The position numbers and the translations under genes were made by a program. From positions 1-26,890 of the forward strand of contig URPL01000022.1 in the NCBI GenBank assembly GCA_900549725.1: DNA of 26,890 bases, written 5' to 3'. The notes beneath the pieces were generated by a model. That model worked only from the letters and a program-made list of their open reading frames with translations, ran no database searches and had not been told where the DNA came from. The stretch comes from an uncultured Eubacteriales bacterium. GTDB lineage: Bacteria > Bacillota > Clostridia > Oscillospirales > CAG-272. Below, in pieces: positions 15,191-23,768 of the stretch (its first letter is position 1; each line of letters opens with the position of its first letter).

Positions 15191-17189
15191 AGCTCTCCCC
15201 CTTCTCCTTTGCGCCGCCCGTCGCCGCGCCGTGCGGCGGTGGCGGCGGTGTGTTCTCTGTTGTTTGTTTGGGTTCTTCCTGCATCTGATACCGCTTTGCC
15301 TGTGTCGTAAAGAGGCGATAATACTCCCCGCGGCGCGCCATCAGCTCGGCATGCGTTCCCTCTTCCGCAAGCACGCCGTGATCCAGCACGATAATATGAT
15401 CGGCAACGGTTGCGCTGGACAAGCGGTGCGAAACAAACAGCGTTGTTTTCCCGCGGCGCAAGGTATCAAACTGACTGAAAATTTCCTGCTCCGCAATGGC
15501 ATCCAGCGATGCCGTCGGCTCATCCAAAATCAAAATATCGCTGTCCGCATAAAAGGCGCGCGCCACGGAAAGCTTTTGCCACTGCCCCACGGAAAGCTCA
15601 ATGCCGTCCTCGCTGAAATAGCGCATCAGGGGCGTGTCGTATTGCTGCGGCAAACGCAGGATAAACGGCTCCGCCGCCGCCTGCTGCGCCGCTGCCTGCA
15701 CGGCTGTCTGATCCACCGCGCGGTCAATCGCGCCGAAGGCGATATTCTCGCGCACGGAGAAAGCATATTTGCCGAAATCCTGGAAAATGATGCCGTACAG
15801 CTCATACAGTGCCGCGACATCATAGCGGCGAATATCAACGCCGTCGAGCAGCACTTGCCCCTGTATCGGGTCGTAAAGGCGTGTGAGCAGCTTGATCAGC
15901 GTCGTTTTTCCGGCACCGTTGAGCCCGACCAAAACACAGGTCTCCCCCGCGCGAATGGTGAGGCTGATATCGTGCAGTACATCGCTCTTGCCGCCGGGAT
16001 AGCGGAAAGAGACATGCCGCAGCTCAAGGGTATGCCCCGCATGGCGGGCAGGCAGCAAGGGCTTTTCGCCCGGTTGGAGCACAGGGACGATCGTGCGCTT
16101 CTCTTTCATAAAGCTGATAAGGTTATCGATGAACAGCGTGCCCTCATAAATCGTCGCCGTGGTGGAAATGAGGCTTGCAACACAGGTGCCGATAGAGGAA
16201 AGCGCGCCGGTATAATAGCTGAAATCGCCGATCGGGCCGCCGCTGTGCACAATATGCAGCGCAATCAAAACCCAGAGCCCGCAGCTGACCGCGGTCGAGA
16301 GCAAAAGCATGGCGATATTCCATCCGCCCTCGGCGTAAATCAGGCGCTTAATGCCGCCGAAATAGCGTTCAAACACGGTTTGATACCCTTGTAAAAACCG
16401 ATCGGTCAGACCGAAGAGGCGCACCTCCTTCACCATATCCTTGTCCACGACAAGATCGCTGTAATAATTCATCTGCCGCCGCCGCACGGAGCTGTGGCGC
16501 ATATAAAGAAAGTTCTTCTTGCGATAGATAAAGTTGACCACGGCGCTCGGCACGCTCACGGCAATGAGCACAAGCGGCGCCCACGGCAAAAAGCCGGACA
16601 TGATGGCAATACAGGAGACAAGGGTGATCAGACTTGAAAAAATGTCAAATGTACTGGAAAGGATCTGCACGGGGCGCATGCCCGCCTCGCGGTTGGCGTT
16701 TTCCAGGCGCTCGTAAAATTCGGGCTTATCAAATGAAGAAAGATCGACCTGCCGCGCCTTTTGCATAATTCCGACCTTGATCTGATTTGTAACAAGCTCG
16801 CCCGCAATGCGGTACAGGATATTATACAGGTTTGCAACCACACTCTGCACCACAAGAAAGCCGAACTGAACAAAAAGTGCACCGAAGATGACCTGCACGC
16901 TTTTCTGTGCGATCGCCTCCTGCAGCGCCGTTAAAAGGTTCGCCGTGATTTTCAGCCCGATTACCGGCATCACCCCGTTGAACACCGCCATGAAGATCAT
17001 ACAAAACAGGATCCATGGCCGCGTGTTCCACACCACGCCGAAAATATAGAGCAGCCTGCCGCCTAGGCTCTTGCAAACACGGAAAAGATACCCCGGCACC
17101 TCCTTTAGGGTTTTCGGCTTTGGTTCTTTCAGTTTTTCATTGAGCTTCATCGGGTCGCCTGGCGGCGGCCCCATTCTTCCTCCGCCCAT
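15171..17189 (-). CDS. ABC exporter, fused membrane and ATPase domains
   Basis: This 672-residue half-transporter should dimerise and export a hydrophobic compound, peptide or drug with ATP. After a Gly/Pro-rich cytosolic start, six membrane helices lie at about 51-80, 101-125, 180-200, 203-223, 293-312 and 325-347. The ATPase domain has Walker A GLNGAGKT (about 423-430), Q-loop FQDFG, signature LSVGQWQKL (the usual LSGGQ with Val), Walker B ILILDEPTASLD and H-loop SHR (H589). The tail is Pro/Gly-rich. LSxGQWQK and overall form resemble lantibiotic-type and multidrug exporters, but no peptide precursor is encoded nearby. The start is uncertain: ATG 17189 follows AAGGGGGCG, while ATG 17174 has GGAGG very close upstream. 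It lies 12 bp after the UPF0340 gene. Confidence 0.9.
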   Translation of the reverse strand: MGGGRMGPPPGDPMKLNEKLKEPKPKTLKEVPGYLFRVCKSLGGRLLYIFGVVWNTRPWILFCMIFMAVFNGVMPVIGLKITANLLTALQEAIAQKSVQVIFGALFVQFGFLVVQSVVANLYNILYRIAGELVTNQIKVGIMQKARQVDLSSFDKPEFYERLENANREAGMRPVQILSSTFDIFSSLITLVSCIAIMSGFLPWAPLVLIAVSVPSAVVNFIYRKKNFLYMRHSSVRRRQMNYYSDLVVDKDMVKEVRLFGLTDRFLQGYQTVFERYFGGIKRLIYAEGGWNIAMLLLSTAVSCGLWVLIALHIVHSGGPIGDFSYYTGALSSIGTCVASLISTTATIYEGTLFIDNLISFMKEKRTIVPVLQPGEKPLLPARHAGHTLELRHVSFRYPGGKSDVLHDISLTIRAGETCVLVGLNGAGKTTLIKLLTRLYDPIQGQVLLDGVDIRRYDVAALYELYGIIFQDFGKYAFSVRENIAFGAIDRAVDQTAVQAAAQQAAAEPFILRLPQQYDTPLMRYFSEDGIELSVGQWQKLSVARAFYADSDILILDEPTASLDAIAEQEIFSQFDTLRRGKTTLFVSHRLSSATVADHIIVLDHGVLAEEGTHAELMARRGEYYRLFTTQAKRYQMQEEPKQTTENTPPPPPHGAATGGAKEKGESYGSSDH

Positions 17190-17201
17190 CAAAGCGCCCC
17201 C

Positions 17202-17765
17202 TTATTCGTATCTTGCCCGCGCGCCGCCGATGAATTTCGGGCGCGTATAAGCGCAAAGCAGGCGCGCTTTGCCGATGCGGTCGTTTGTAAGGCGCAGCGG
17301 CACCGCAACGGGGCAAAGATGCATACCGATCAGCGTTCCGCCGATATCAATGCCGCCCTGTGCGCGCACCGCCTCCACCGCAACCGGATCCCGCATGGCG
17401 GCATACGCTGCCGTTGCAAAGCTGCCCCCCGCCTTCGGATACGGCACAACGGATACGATCTCAAGCCCGTGCGAGACGGCATACTCCCGCTCCGTGATCA
17501 AAGCGCGGTTGAGATGCTCGCAGCACTGCGCGGCAAGAAAAATCCCGCGCGCCACGAGCTCCTCGCCTACGGCGCGCATCACCGCCTGCGCCGCCTCCGG
17601 CACGCTGCAATGTCCGATCTCGCCGCCGACAATTTCGCTTGTGGAGCAGCCGACGGCAAGCAGCGCACCCGGTTGCAGGGGATGCTGCGCCGCGGCGCAC
17701 TTTTCAAAATATTCCGCAAATGCGGCTTTCGTTTGCAAATAAAGCGATTCAAATTCCGTTTCCAT
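17202..17765 (-). CDS. UPF0340 (YwlG-like) protein of unknown function
   Basis: This 187-residue protein matches the UPF0340/YwlG family, which is widespread in Bacillota and has no settled biochemical role. Family blocks visible are AVGCSTSEIVGGEIG (37-51), CCEHLNRALITE (81-92) and IDIGGTLIGMHLCPV (139-153). The Cys/His-rich CCEHLN block suggests a possible metal or cofactor site, which is inference. I chose the ATG at 17765 (METEFES) with GGGAAAGAG upstream. The in-frame ATG at 17798 lies at the expected transcript start, so it cannot be preceded by a ribosome binding site. First gene of the run UPF0340, ABC exporter, folD. Confidence 0.85.
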   Translation of the reverse strand: METEFESLYLQTKAAFAEYFEKCAAAQHPLQPGALLAVGCSTSEIVGGEIGHCSVPEAAQAVMRAVGEELVARGIFLAAQCCEHLNRALITEREYAVSHGLEIVSVVPYPKAGGSFATAAYAAMRDPVAVEAVRAQGGIDIGGTLIGMHLCPVAVPLRLTNDRIGKARLLCAYTRPKFIGGARARYE

Positions 17766-17804
17766 GTCTTTTTTCTCTTTCCCTGTTGTTGATTCCATAG
17801 GGTA

Positions 17805-17810
17805 ATTATA
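17805..17810 (-). promoter_or_regulatory. Promoter -10 box of the UPF0340-exporter-folD run
   Basis: A perfect TATAAT on the minus strand lies 40 bp upstream of the chosen start, but I find no good -35 at 16-18 bp. A short dyad, CCGA-CACATA-TCGG, occupies the spacer, where an activator or repressor could bind. Confidence 0.5.
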
Positions 17811-17874
17811 CCGCCGATATGTGTCGGTTTTTTGAAAAATCGGAGAAAAATCACACGATTTTTCTTTTTTTCGC

Positions 17875-17903
17875 AAAAAGGGGCAACCAATGCAGGCTGC
17901 CCC
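17875..17903 (-). terminator. Terminator after obgE
   Basis: On the minus strand GGGGCAGCC pairs with GGTTGCCCC (9 bp, one G-U, 6-nt loop) and runs into TTTTT (17875-17879), starting 7 bases after the obgE stop. Confidence 0.85.
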
Positions 17904-17910
17904 CGAGTTT

Positions 17911-19182
17911 TTATTCCACAAAGTCAAATTCTATGCCGTACAGAGAGACCGTATCCCCATCCTTGCAGCCGTTTTCACCGAGGCGCTCGTAAACACCCGC
18001 TTCGCGCAGCCGACGCTCAAAATAGTTCAGGCTTTCCCGATCTTCAAAATTGACATTGGAGACCAGCTTTTCAAGCCACGCGCCCTCCAGAATGAAAATC
18101 CCGCTGCCGCTTTCGCGCCGCACGGTATATGCCATCGGGTCCTGCGGTGCCTGTGTCGGCGCCTGCTCCTCATCGTATACCATTATGGGCGGCAGCGCCG
18201 CGAGGCGGTCGATCACATGATACAAAAGCGCCTCGATCCCCTCCCCGCTCACCGCGGAAACAGGATAAACCTCGCAGCCGAAATGCGCACGCAGCGCCGC
18301 AAGCTTTTCCTCTTTTTCTGCTTCAAGCAGAGTGTCGCACTTGTTCAGCACCAAAATCTGCTCGCGCCGGCTCAGCTCCTCGGAATATACGGCAAGCTCG
18401 CCGTTGATCAGCTCCGCCGCCTGCACCGGGTCCGTCGCCGCCATGTCCGAGCCGTCCACAAGATGCAGCAGCAACCGGCAGCGGTCCACATGGCGCAAAA
18501 AGTCATGCCCAAGCCCCGCGCCCTGCCCGGCGCCCTCAATCAGCCCCGGAATATCCGCGCAGACAAATCCGCCGCGCTCCGTTTCCACCACACCAAGGCT
18601 CGGCGCAAGCGTGGTAAAGGGATAATCCGCAATTTTCGGGCGCGCGCTGCTGATGCGGGAAAGCAAAGACGATTTGCCTGCATTGGGCAGCCCCAAAAGC
18701 CCGACATCCGCAATCATTTTCAGCTCCAGCAAAAGCTCCGCCTCTTCCCCCTTCATGCCGCTTTTCGCAAAGCGGGGAATCTGGCGTGTCGGCGTTGCAA
18801 AATGCTTGTTTCCCCAGCCGCCTCTTCCGCCGCGCAGACAGAGATACGGCGCATCGTCCGACATATCCTTCAAAATTCTGCCGCTTGCCGCATCGCGGAT
18901 CAGCGTGCCGCGCGGCACCAGGATCTCGGTATCCGCCCCGTTTTTTCCGTGCCATTTTGCGCCCTTGCCGTCGCCGCCGTTTTCCGCGAAAAATTTGCGG
19001 TGATAGCGGAATGCAAGCAGGGTATTGGCACCCGGATCGATGCGGAAGATGATATTGCCGCCGTTGCCGCCGTCGCCGCCGTCCGGCCCGCCTTTTGCTA
19101 CATATTTTTCCCGCCGAAACGAGACGCAGCCGTTGCCGCCGTTGCCCGCTTTGGCATAAATCGTAATTCTGTCAATAAACAT
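17911..19182 (-). CDS. obgE: Obg-family GTPase
   Basis: Obg is a ribosome-associated GTPase involved in 50S assembly and stress signalling. The 423-residue protein has the glycine-rich N-terminal Obg domain (1-158, with KGGPDGGDGGNGG), then the G domain with G1 GLPNAGKS (164-171), switch I YPFTTL (188-192), G3 DIPG (210-213) and G4 NKCD. It ends with a C-terminal OCT domain (about 350-423) as in other Bacillota. AAAGGA lies 8 bases before the ATG. It follows ligA by 21 bp with no terminator between, so both are probably one transcript. It is not attached to rplU-prp-rpmA, which lies 4 kb downstream. Confidence 0.97.
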   Translation of the reverse strand: MFIDRITIYAKAGNGGNGCVSFRREKYVAKGGPDGGDGGNGGNIIFRIDPGANTLLAFRYHRKFFAENGGDGKGAKWHGKNGADTEILVPRGTLIRDAASGRILKDMSDDAPYLCLRGGRGGWGNKHFATPTRQIPRFAKSGMKGEEAELLLELKMIADVGLLGLPNAGKSSLLSRISSARPKIADYPFTTLAPSLGVVETERGGFVCADIPGLIEGAGQGAGLGHDFLRHVDRCRLLLHLVDGSDMAATDPVQAAELINGELAVYSEELSRREQILVLNKCDTLLEAEKEEKLAALRAHFGCEVYPVSAVSGEGIEALLYHVIDRLAALPPIMVYDEEQAPTQAPQDPMAYTVRRESGSGIFILEGAWLEKLVSNVNFEDRESLNYFERRLREAGVYERLGENGCKDGDTVSLYGIEFDFVE

Positions 19183-19203
19183 GCCCGTTTCCTTTCCCGC
19201 TTT

Positions 19204-21204
19204 TCAGTCCTGCAGCATTGCAAGAAATGCCGCCTCATCCAATATCGCAATGCCGAGCGCCTCCGCCTTTGCAAGCTTTGAGCCCGCCGCGTCCCCCGCC
19301 AAAACATAGGTGGTTTTTTTTGAGACAGATGAGGCGCAGTTTCCTCCGTTTTCTTCAATCAATGCGGATGCCGCCTGGCGCGTCATGTGCGGCAGCGTCC
19401 CCGTGAGCACAAAGGTCATGCCCGCAAACCGATCGCTCTTTGGCTCCGCTTTTTCCTGCTTTGTCACAACGCCTGCGGTGCGCAGCCGATCAATCAGCGC
19501 GCGGGTGGACGGATGCGTGAAAAATTCCGTTATGGTATGCGCCGTGATCGGGCCGATATCGGGCACCGCGCACAGCTCCCGCTCCGTCAGCGTGAAAAGC
19601 CGCTCCAAATCACCGTATTGCTCCATAAGCGTCTGCGCCGCCTTTTTGCCCACCTGGCGGATTCCGAGCGCATACAAGAGCCGCTGCGGCCCCGCCTCCT
19701 TGGAGCGCGCAATGGCGCCGACAAGGTTTTCCGCGCTCTTTTCCCCCATGCGCTCAAGAGGGCTGAGCTGCTGCGCGCTCAGATCGTACAAATCGGCAGC
19801 CGTATGCACAAGTCCCTGCGTGCGCAGCTGCTGCAAGAGCGCTTTTCCGAGCCCGTCGATATTCATGGCATCGCGCGAGACAAAATGCTCCAAATTCCGC
19901 TGCAGCTGCGCGGGGCATGCGGCATTTGTGCAGCGCACCGCCGCCTCTTCATCCCGTGTGACGGTCTCTCCGCAGGCGGGGCAAACGGGCGGCAGGCGGT
20001 ACGGCTGCTCCGTGCCGCTGCGCTTTTCCTTCACCGCGCAGACAATCTCGGGAATAATATCGCCCGCCTTGCGCACCCGCACCGTATCGCCGATGCGCAT
20101 ATCGCGCTTTGCGATAAAATCTTCGTTATGCAGCGTTGCGCGGGAGACAAGCGTGCCTGCCAGGCGCACCGGCTCCAGTACGGCGTTCGGCGTCAAAACC
20201 CCCGTGCGCCCGACCTGCACGGTAATATCAAGCAGCTTTGTTTCCTTTTCCTCCGGCGGAAATTTATAGGCAAACGCCCATTTCGGGGTCGCCGCGTTTT
20301 CCCCCGCGGCGGCGCGATCGGAAAAGCGGTCCAGCTTCAGCACAACCCCGTCGATATCATAAGGCAGGCTTTGGCGCATCGCCCCGATCTCTTCAATACA
20401 GGCAATCGCCTGCTGCGGCGTTTGCACAAGCTTATGATAGGGAATCACCGTAAAGCCGAGGCTTTCCAGATAGGCAAGGCTTTCGCTGTGAGAGGGAAGC
20501 GCTTTGCCCTCGATCGCCTGCAGATTGAAAACAAAAATTGCAAGATTGCGCTTTGCAGTAACGGTACTGTCCAGCTGGCGCAGAGAGCCCGCCGCCGCAT
20601 TGCGCGGATTGGCAAACAGCGGCTGCTGCTCCTCTTCGCGCTTTTGATTGAGCGCCGTAAAGCTCTCGCGCGGCATATATACCTCGCCGCGCACCTCCAA
20701 ATACGGCAGCGCCTGCGGAATCGTCAGCGGCACAGTGCGGATGGTTTTGATATTCTGCGTGACATCCTCGCCGATGCGCCCGTCGCCGCGCGTTGCGCCG
20801 AGAAAAAGCTTTCCGTCCCGATAGCGCAGCGCGCAGGAAAGCCCGTCGATCTTGCATTCCACCGACCAGGAAAGCGCCTCTTTTCCAAGCGCCTGCGCAA
20901 CCTTTTCCATGCTTTGCGCAACCTCTTCATAAGAAAAAACATCCTGCAGGCTGTCCATGCGGCTGTCATGTACCACCTTTTCAAAGCGATCCAGTGCGGC
21001 TCCGCCGACGCGGCGCGTAGGGGAGCTCGGGTCGTCAAATTCCGGATGCGCCTCCTCAAGCCCCTTCAATTCGTAAAAAAGACGGTCGTATTCATAATCG
21101 GAGATTTCCGGCGCATCTTCAATATAATACTTGCGCGCGTGATACTCAAGCTCGCGTCGCAGCTGCGCAATTCTCTGCGCTGTTTTTTCATTGGTCTGCT
21201 CCAT
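19204..21204 (-). CDS. ligA: NAD-dependent DNA ligase
   Basis: LigA seals nicks in replication and repair using NAD. The 666-residue protein contains the Ia domain and adenylation domain with the catalytic lysine in ECKIDGLS (K118), the OB fold, the four-cysteine zinc finger (CPACG and CTNAACP), the HhH domain (GIRQVGKKAAQTL, VPDIGPITA) and a C-terminal BRCT domain (FAGMTFVLTGTLPHMTR). The length is typical. The ATG at 21204 lies 9 bases after AAGGAG. A GTG two codons upstream (21210) is only 3 bases from it and less likely. Divergent from the LtaS-like gene. Confidence 0.97.
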   Translation of the reverse strand: MEQTNEKTAQRIAQLRRELEYHARKYYIEDAPEISDYEYDRLFYELKGLEEAHPEFDDPSSPTRRVGGAALDRFEKVVHDSRMDSLQDVFSYEEVAQSMEKVAQALGKEALSWSVECKIDGLSCALRYRDGKLFLGATRGDGRIGEDVTQNIKTIRTVPLTIPQALPYLEVRGEVYMPRESFTALNQKREEEQQPLFANPRNAAAGSLRQLDSTVTAKRNLAIFVFNLQAIEGKALPSHSESLAYLESLGFTVIPYHKLVQTPQQAIACIEEIGAMRQSLPYDIDGVVLKLDRFSDRAAAGENAATPKWAFAYKFPPEEKETKLLDITVQVGRTGVLTPNAVLEPVRLAGTLVSRATLHNEDFIAKRDMRIGDTVRVRKAGDIIPEIVCAVKEKRSGTEQPYRLPPVCPACGETVTRDEEAAVRCTNAACPAQLQRNLEHFVSRDAMNIDGLGKALLQQLRTQGLVHTAADLYDLSAQQLSPLERMGEKSAENLVGAIARSKEAGPQRLLYALGIRQVGKKAAQTLMEQYGDLERLFTLTERELCAVPDIGPITAHTITEFFTHPSTRALIDRLRTAGVVTKQEKAEPKSDRFAGMTFVLTGTLPHMTRQAASALIEENGGNCASSVSKKTTYVLAGDAAGSKLAKAEALGIAILDEAAFLAMLQD

Positions 21205-21239
21205 GCTCACGATCTCCTTTTTCGGCTGTTCTTCTTATT

Positions 21240-21268
21240 ATGGTACTATATTTTCGAAAAAAAGTCAA
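21240..21268 (-). promoter_or_regulatory. Promoter of ligA-obgE
   Basis: On the minus strand TTGACT (21263-21268), 17 bp, and TACCAT (21240-21245). The -10 matches at four of six positions, so it is moderately supported. A CATAAT box 3 bp downstream is an alternative. Confidence 0.5.
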
Positions 21269-21281
21269 TCCCGTGCCCCCC

Positions 21282-21310
21282 TTGCATTTTCGGCAAAAAT
21301 CGTGTATCAT
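21282..21310 (+). promoter_or_regulatory. Promoter of the LtaS-like gene
   Basis: TTGCAT (21282-21287), 17 bp, and TATCAT (21305-21310) lie 34 bp before the ATG at 21345, back to back with the ligA promoter. Confidence 0.75.
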
Positions 21311-21344
21311 ACTCAAAAAGAATCCGTTTTGAAAAGGAGATGCC

Positions 21345-23705
21345 ATGAAACGGTTTTTTGCCTTTTGCGGCACGCATACCGCGGCATGCTGCGCCCTTTT
21401 AGACCTGTGGCTTTCGTTTTTCCTGTTTTATCTGTTTCGCCGCGCCCTGCAACGCCTCTGCGGCGCGCTGCTTTTCGACTTTTTGGCGCGCGGCGGGGCT
21501 GCCGCTGTGCTCGGCGGCACGGCAGCGCTCCTTTCCGGGGGCTGCAGCGCCGCGCTTTGTTATCTGCTGCTGCGCGCACGGCGCGGCGGAGCGACGCCTG
21601 CCGCACTGCGCGGGGCGGCGCGCCTGTATCTGTTCGGCACGGTCGCCGCGGCTTTTTCATGCGCCGCCGCAGCGGCATTCTTCGCGCTCGACGCGCTGCA
21701 TTCTGCCCCGGTTTTTCTTCTTGCAAAAGCGCTGTGGGATGCGGCTGCACTGCTGTGCCGCACATTTTTTCAAAAGCCTTTATGCCGCATAGCGCCCGCG
21801 CTTTTTTCGGGACAAAAGCCGACCGCCGTTTTCCGGCACAGCCCGTTTTTTGAAACGCTGCTGCGCGCGGCGGGCTTTCTTATCCTTGCGCTGATGCCGC
21901 TGTATTGCACGCTGATGATGGAAGCCGTGCATTTTCCGTTATGCCGCACCACGGGCTACGGCTCTTTGCGCGCTTATTTTTCGGAGAACGGCAACGCCTT
22001 TCTCTTTGCCGTTGGCGTTTTATGCATATTTTATCTTCTGTTTTTGCTGCTGTGCAAAAAGGGCTGGATCGCCGCGGGAATTCTGCTCTTTTTCAGCACG
22101 GCGATGATGACCGTCAACTACTATAAATTTACCCTCACCGGAGATTTTTTCTATCCTTGGGACCTCGGTGCAACGAAAAATATGGGCGAACTGTTCGAAT
22201 TTGTGAGAACCGCCCCGTCAAAGCGTATCCTCTTTTTCGTTGCGCTCGGCATTCTGCTCATCGTGATTGCGGCGCTTTCGCGCCTCAGCCTGCCCCTACG
22301 GTTTTCTCTGCGCGCCCCGCTTGCGGCGCTTTTGGTCTTCGGCGCGGTTTTTTCCGCCTCAACTCCGGCGCGCTGCGCGAAAATTCTCGCCAAGAACAAT
22401 CTGTATTTTGAGGATATGTCGCTGCAATATTCCAATTATGCGGCAAACGGTTTTGTCGGCGGCTTTTTTGTCAATGCGCTGAGCATGAGTGTCTCCGTGC
22501 CGCAAAACTATTCCGAGCAGACCGTGAATGCAATTCTGGACGATCAAGTCGATTCCTCCCCCTCCGATTCCTTTTTCTCCCCGGACATTATCCTTGTGCT
22601 TTCCGAATCGTTTTGGGATGTGCGCCGCCTGCCCGGCACAACCTTTTCCGAAAACCCGCTCCGCAATTACGATGCCCTTTGCGCCGATGCAAATACCGTC
22701 AGCGGCGACATCGTGCAAAGCGCCTTCGGCGGCGGAACCGTGCGCCCGGAATTTGATATTTTAACGGGGCTGAGCGTGGATGCGCTGCCTTCGGGCGCGG
22801 TGCCCTGGCAATATGTTTCGGAGCAGACACCGTCCTATCCCGCCCTGTTTCGCTCGCTCGGCTACCGCACTCTTGCCGTACACCCCTATACTGCGACCTT
22901 TTATGACCGCCGCCGTGCCTACCCGCTCATCGGAATAGAAGAAGCCTATTTTTCCGACGATATGAAGACGGTGAAAGAAATTGAGCCGCACATTCGCGGC
23001 AAACAGATCAGCGATGCCACCTTTGTTGAATATATCAAATATTACATGGAGCATTCGGATAGTGACGCGCCCGTATTTTGCTTTGGTATCAGCATGGAAA
23101 ATCACCAGGCATACGAGCATAAATTCTCCGATGCGCCGTACAGCCTCGAAAATCCGGATTTCTCCATCTATACGGAAAATCCCGCGCTGGACGAGGCAAC
23201 CATGGAGAGCCTGGGTAATTATGTGCAGGGGCTGAAGGATGCAGATGATGCGCTCGGGGAACTTGCCGAATATGTGAAAACCCGCGACCGCAACACCGTT
23301 TTGATCTGGTTTGGGGATCATCTGCCGACCCTCGGCACCAATCGGGCAGCCTATGTGCAAAGCGGTATGATCAGCCAGCCGGAAAGCGCCTCGGATTCCC
23401 TTGCGCTGCGGCATACGCCGTTTCTCATTTATGCCAATTTCCCGCTCAAAGAAAGCACGATCGTGCAAAAAGGCGCGGAAAATCTCATCTCCGATTATCA
23501 TCTGCTCGGTGCCGCATGCGAAATGATCGGCGCGCCCGGGACACGGCTGACCGCGTTTTTGCAGCGCTATGCCGCCGTGCAGCCGTATTACTGCGCAGCC
23601 GTCCGCCGCGCCGTCAATGCGGACGAAACGGTGCTGCAATTTGCAGAGCAGCATCGTCTGCTGACCTATGACCGCCTGTTCGGGGAGCAATATTCCGCAA
23701 ATTAA
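21345..23705 (+). CDS. LtaS-like membrane sulfatase-fold phosphotransferase
   Basis: This 786-residue membrane protein belongs to the alkaline phosphatase/sulfatase superfamily, LtaS branch, whose members polymerise glycerol-phosphate or transfer phospho-groups on lipids and wall glycans outside the cell. It has several N-terminal membrane segments (about 12-32, 53-77, 95-115, 173-193, 218-238, 242-257, 296-312 and 322-340). The extracellular catalytic domain (about 410-750) has the metal-binding Glu in LSESFWD (E421), the nucleophile Thr in GGGTVRPEF (T465), H587 in SMENHQAY and DH in WFGDHLP (D657, H658), matching E255, T300, D475 and H476 of LtaS. The membrane part is longer than the five helices of typical LtaS. 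AAAAGGAG precedes the ATG. Its substrate is unknown. Confidence 0.9.
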   Translation: MKRFFAFCGTHTAACCALLDLWLSFFLFYLFRRALQRLCGALLFDFLARGGAAAVLGGTAALLSGGCSAALCYLLLRARRGGATPAALRGAARLYLFGTVAAAFSCAAAAAFFALDALHSAPVFLLAKALWDAAALLCRTFFQKPLCRIAPALFSGQKPTAVFRHSPFFETLLRAAGFLILALMPLYCTLMMEAVHFPLCRTTGYGSLRAYFSENGNAFLFAVGVLCIFYLLFLLLCKKGWIAAGILLFFSTAMMTVNYYKFTLTGDFFYPWDLGATKNMGELFEFVRTAPSKRILFFVALGILLIVIAALSRLSLPLRFSLRAPLAALLVFGAVFSASTPARCAKILAKNNLYFEDMSLQYSNYAANGFVGGFFVNALSMSVSVPQNYSEQTVNAILDDQVDSSPSDSFFSPDIILVLSESFWDVRRLPGTTFSENPLRNYDALCADANTVSGDIVQSAFGGGTVRPEFDILTGLSVDALPSGAVPWQYVSEQTPSYPALFRSLGYRTLAVHPYTATFYDRRRAYPLIGIEEAYFSDDMKTVKEIEPHIRGKQISDATFVEYIKYYMEHSDSDAPVFCFGISMENHQAYEHKFSDAPYSLENPDFSIYTENPALDEATMESLGNYVQGLKDADDALGELAEYVKTRDRNTVLIWFGDHLPTLGTNRAAYVQSGMISQPESASDSLALRHTPFLIYANFPLKESTIVQKGAENLISDYHLLGAACEMIGAPGTRLTAFLQRYAAVQPYYCAAVRRAVNADETVLQFAEQHRLLTYDRLFGEQYSAN

Positions 23706-23722
23706 AGAGCAAGAAAGCAACG

Positions 23723-23758
23723 AAAAAGCCGTGCCTTCCGCCGAAAGCACGGCTTTTT
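23723..23758. terminator. Bidirectional terminator between convergent genes
   Basis: A perfect 12-bp stem, AAAAAGCCGTGC (23723-23734) with its complement at 23747-23758, has A- and T-rich ends on both strands. It can stop both the LtaS-like gene and the convergent ABC importer operon. Confidence 0.88.
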
Positions 23759-23768
23759 ATCATCCTTG

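Noticed and set aside
19387..21348. Long plus-strand open frame (653 codons) opposite ligA
   Set aside because: It is the antisense shadow of ligA, rich in Arg and His with no recognisable family.
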